Positions 62,001 to 64,000 of a DNA stretch of 64,000 nt are shown in pieces (within the stretch, counting starts at the first letter, position 1; the number at the start of each line of letters is the position of its first letter). Location: NCBI GenBank assembly GCA_012845835.1, contig JABAKD010000025.1, forward strand, positions 20,933,423 through 20,997,422, in the 5' to 3' direction. A model generated the notes under the pieces. That model was not told where the DNA came from and made no database searches. It worked only from the letters and a program-made list of their open reading frames with translations. The position numbers were made by a program, and so were the translations under genes. The stretch comes from Undaria pinnatifida. Lineage: Eukaryota; Sar; Phaeophyceae; Laminariales; Alariaceae.

Positions 62001-63649
62001 CGCAGGAAAACAAAACCATGCTCATAACCTATTCAGAAAAACGGCGGGAAAGGCCACAACAGACCAAAAAACAGCATAGTACCTCTTCATCCGTCTGCGT
62101 TCCCGCCACCTGACCCAGCACAGCCTCATAGCACGCCACCGCGCGCGGGCGGAGCTTGCTGTCCACGGAAAGAACGGCCCGAAGCTTGACGTCCTCCACG
62201 ACACCCAACTTTGTCACCAGTTCGGCCTTGATGAGCTTGTTCTGAGTGGCGACAAGATTCTGGACGGAGCCACTGTTGAATACTACCGGACGATGGTCGG
62301 TGTCCTTCATACTCTGGACCTTGCTCGTCATTCTCTTTTGGTGTCCATCCGCGGAGGAAGGCAGGGGTGGACGTGGTTGGGAGGGTGGGGGCGGGTCGGG
62401 TGGAGGGTCAGGGGTCGGGCACCGGGGGTTGATGGTTGGGGCGTGAGGGAGGGGGGGGGGGGGGGGGCGTGGGGGGGTTGGGAGGGGGCGGGGACACAAA
62501 TCGAGGGTCCGACAAAACATATAAATATAGTACAGCTGGCGCTAGGACCTCGCGCAGCAGGATACTTGTAACTTTCGTTAACTCGTGTGCGGCATTGATC
62601 AGCTGCGGTCTTCTTATAATTCAGCTCCAGCAAGCTCGAAAGAGGTCACCTAGTTTTTGGCCTAGTGTAAACTAGAACCCCGAATTCGCTCGTGGTGTCA
62701 TAAAAACTCGCTCTTTTGAGTAGTGCGTTGCTTCGATTTTGACCCTATTCCAAAGAAAAGGGGAGGAATACCCCGAGGAGGGAAAGTTCTTCGGGTTGTC
62801 CACAAGTAGTAACCACACCGCAATTTATTGCGTTGGTGAAGCGACTAAGGCCCGTAATTGGCCTTGTAAGGCGAACGCGATCGATCCTATCGCCACTTGA
62901 GGATAAATCGGATTTGCGGCGCTGAACACATTGTCATCACTCTCCCACGCTTTCGTGGCTCAAAACAAAAATCTGCGCATGACCACGTTAACCCTTTCAG
63001 AACTGTGTTCTTAACCCCACACTATTTCCAAGTGATTTCCCCTCCCAAAACGCAGACCCAGTTAGGTAATTGGGCAGTTATACTACCAGACATTGTATAC
63101 ATTTGTTGCCCACATCTGAGGGAGACGATGCAACCTGGGCAGAAAGCGTCCCGTCTACGTACCGTCGGCAGCGCAAAACAACTTTTGAGCGAGGAAGAGC
63201 CGAAAACAGCCATCCCACGGTAGGGGTGCAGCAGAAGATTCCAAGAATTTTCTGAGCTCCTCGCGTGAGAAACTCAATATCTCACCCGAACGATGACTTC
63301 GAAGGCATTCGTTCGCACAACCCGACCAAGCTTCTATGCCTTAGTCCTATAAAACCACACACTCTCGTGAAAGTGCTTCACTGACCGGTAGTTCCTCACA
63401 TGAGGATCTGAATCGGACAGAGGGTATACCTTTTTTGGCGCAAAAACTACAACCCCTACCGTGGGATGACTCGAAAAAAAATCGACGGACACACCTCGAA
63501 CGCGCTCTGCAGACCGGCCAAAACCGCGACATGTCTGATGTGTCTGTCGCCGAAAGAGTAGAGCTTCGTGTCGTCGACAAATTTCTCAATCTCGCTGACC
63601 ACGCTGTCTTGATAGTACTCCAGGTAGCAGAATACACAGTTCCACGCCT
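38870..63649 (-). CDS. large KH-SAM-RING protein, 5' end beyond the window
   Basis: Exons on the - strand: 63649-63495, 62334-62083, 58300-58176, 57388-56376, 55612-55515, 52369-52256, 50361-50266, 49123-48968, 47747-47652, 45652-45548, 44122-44003, 43019-41754, 41251-41063 and 38989-38870. Together they give 3905 nt, about 1300 aa in one open frame. The first exon begins in mid-codon, so the N-terminus is missing. A KH domain spans two exons ([14 protein letters not shown] with the GxxG loop, then [20 protein letters not shown]). After a 300-residue Gly/Ala-rich linker comes a SAM domain ([33 protein letters not shown], then [14 protein letters not shown] across an intron). The protein ends in a C3HC4 RING ([22 protein letters not shown]). 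KH binds RNA or DNA, SAM oligomerises or binds partners, and a C-terminal RING suggests E3 activity. The N-terminal half is not recognised. Splitting into two genes upstream of 45652 remains possible. Confidence 0.6.
40245..40315. repeat. solo end of the inverted-repeat element family
   Basis: CCAGCTGTGAGCTCGATAAA, GGTCGACACTCACC and AATGCAAGCTGCGTGATACA follow the order of the right ends of the elements at 2826-4408 and 23956-24787. It lies in the last intron of gene 4. Confidence 0.45.
42020..42960. repeat. Gly/Ala-coding low-complexity exon sequence of gene 4
   Basis: Repeated GCACCAGC/GGCACCAGTGGCACC-type units on the + strand, read on the - strand as Ala-Gly-Ala-Thr-Gly runs (TGAAGATGA-like) plus a poly-Gly stretch from CCACC/CCCCCG runs at about 42860-42930. 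The frame stays open on both strands; the - strand frame is supported by the flanking SAM sequence. Confidence 0.7.
45275..45345. repeat. poly-C tracts in gene 4 intron
   Basis: A run of about 20 C at 45283-45302 and a shorter one at 45331-45340, both preceded by GACGATAACC- or GGCGAGAACC-type sequence after a shared CGACGGAC. Probably a small duplication. Confidence 0.6.
49680..49775. repeat. dispersed repeat fragment (LELH family), copy 3
   Basis: CTTTAGAACTGCACTCACGT, ATGGGAACACACTATTAATA, GAGTGTGGG and CCAGCAAGTAAAAAAAA align with copies at 13669 and 36668. It lies in a gene 4 intron and is the most diverged copy. Confidence 0.4.
50772..50880 (-). mobile_element. LINE 3' end fragment, copy 3
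   Basis: TTGTTGTTGTTCTCTCATTA, TATCAAGTCCGTGGTCACAG, then CTCCAGTCACTCTGGAG and CCCAGGGG match the 3' termini of the LINE copies at 4409 and 23053. Only about 100 bp remain. Same orientation as the other two, in a gene 4 intron. Confidence 0.75.
50900..51400. repeat. diverged repeat stretch in gene 4 intron
   Basis: Phrases GCTGGTCTTATCTCTA, GATTGG/GATGGG CTCAAA or CTTAAA..GTACAC and CAGTAGCCC recur at about 50935-51120 and 51160-51260, a unit of roughly 120 bp with poor conservation. No coding sequence. Confidence 0.35.
52400..55500. other. gene 4 intron, about 3.1 kb
   Basis: Gene-free between the exons at 52369 and 55515. It contains a poly-C run (53611-53627), a stretch with repeated AACCATGACA-type phrases (52440-52620) and the TACCTGGTA motif at 54951. 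A tRNA-like look at 54190-54260 did not hold up. Confidence 0.4.
56100..56175. repeat. AAC/GAC microsatellite in gene 4 intron
   Basis: CGACAACGACAGCGACAACG-type units of about 70 bp. Confidence 0.7.
58310..62080. other. gene 4 intron, about 3.8 kb
   Basis: No confident exon. A - strand frame around 60110-60060 ([15 protein letters not shown]) follows a pyrimidine-rich stretch and looks coding, but its length does not keep phase, so I leave it out. Several GCCCCGGGG-type motifs lie between 59700 and 60540, and a T-run is at 61182-61210. Confidence 0.35.
62380..62500. repeat. G-rich low-complexity tract
   Basis: GGGGGC/GGGTGG runs on the + strand. Its complement is C-rich and lies just upstream of the acceptor at 62335 of gene 4, probably contributing the polypyrimidine tract. 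Confidence 0.5.
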
Positions 63650-64000
63650 CTGTAAGACAAGCGCAAGCGAAAACACGAACAACAACATTAACATCTCAGC
63701 GGGGCTCTGCAACAAGAATAAGAATGCCTCCCGACGGATCTATGCTCATTCATCAGCATGAAACGCGAGCGGAAACTCTAAAACGCTAAACAGACGTCAA
63801 GATAAACACGAGCAGGAACATGAACAGTTCGTCCCAAGCGTGGCAAGCACAAGCAGGAGCATATTACATGAGGCGAGGAAGAAAATTAGTGGTTACTACT
63901 GTAGTATGCACGCCTACATATCAGCACGAAACGGGAAACCCGCAAGGACATCCCCGAGGATGACCACCACCAACGCAGGCAATCATAAATAGCTCTGTGG

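Overview
The window looks like nuclear DNA of an intron-rich eukaryote. A brown alga or close stramenopile relative is my best guess. The reasons are short exons (about 80-500 nt) with clear GT...AG borders, introns of 0.3-10 kb packed with repeats, mixed GC content, Gly/Ala-rich low-complexity exons, and fragments of a non-LTR retrotransposon. I found no operons, rRNA, CRISPR array or bacterial gene. The organism call is inference, because no taxonomic marker gene is present.

Four spliced genes can be assembled by hand from splice sites and reading-frame continuity. (1) + strand, 1394-8337, 4 exons, 428 aa: a predicted mitochondrial membrane protein with a Tim21/Coa1-like C-terminal region. 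(2) - strand, 21736-13983, 6 exons, 258 aa: an N-terminal C3HC4 RING finger followed by four canonical EF-hands. (3) + strand, 22161-34956, 3 exons, 225 aa: an unrecognised protein with a very basic C-terminus, split by a 10.3 kb first intron and divergent from gene 2 across 424 bp. (4) - strand, from beyond the right edge to 38870, at least 14 exons and at least 1300 aa: a long protein with a KH domain, a SAM domain and a C-terminal RING finger, carrying an internally duplicated exon pair. Genes 1 and 2 converge on a repeat-rich gap at 8.3-14.0 kb. Genes 3 and 4 converge on a gap at 35.0-38.9 kb.

Most remaining sequence is introns full of repeats. There are three 3' ends of one LINE family, all in the same orientation (4.4-6.0, 23.05-23.95 and 50.77-50.88 kb). 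Two complete inverted-repeat elements share related ends (2.83-4.41 and 23.96-24.79 kb), and three solo ends of the same family lie elsewhere. One PIF/Harbinger-like MITE has a TTA target duplication (20048-20858). A roughly 43-bp satellite family (TATCGATCGATACCTATTG type) sits in gene 3 intron 1. A 25-bp minisatellite runs up to a splice donor of gene 2. Several 170-360 bp tandem arrays and many AAC/CTG/GTT microsatellites are also present.

Two of the four genes encode RING proteins with unusual partner domains (Ca2+-binding EF-hands; KH plus SAM). Both are probable E3 ubiquitin ligases, one potentially calcium-responsive and one potentially RNA-binding. All exon joins are manual predictions without transcript support. 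The strongest evidence for them is that motifs crossing the joins (RING, EF-hand loops, KH, SAM) are completed exactly.
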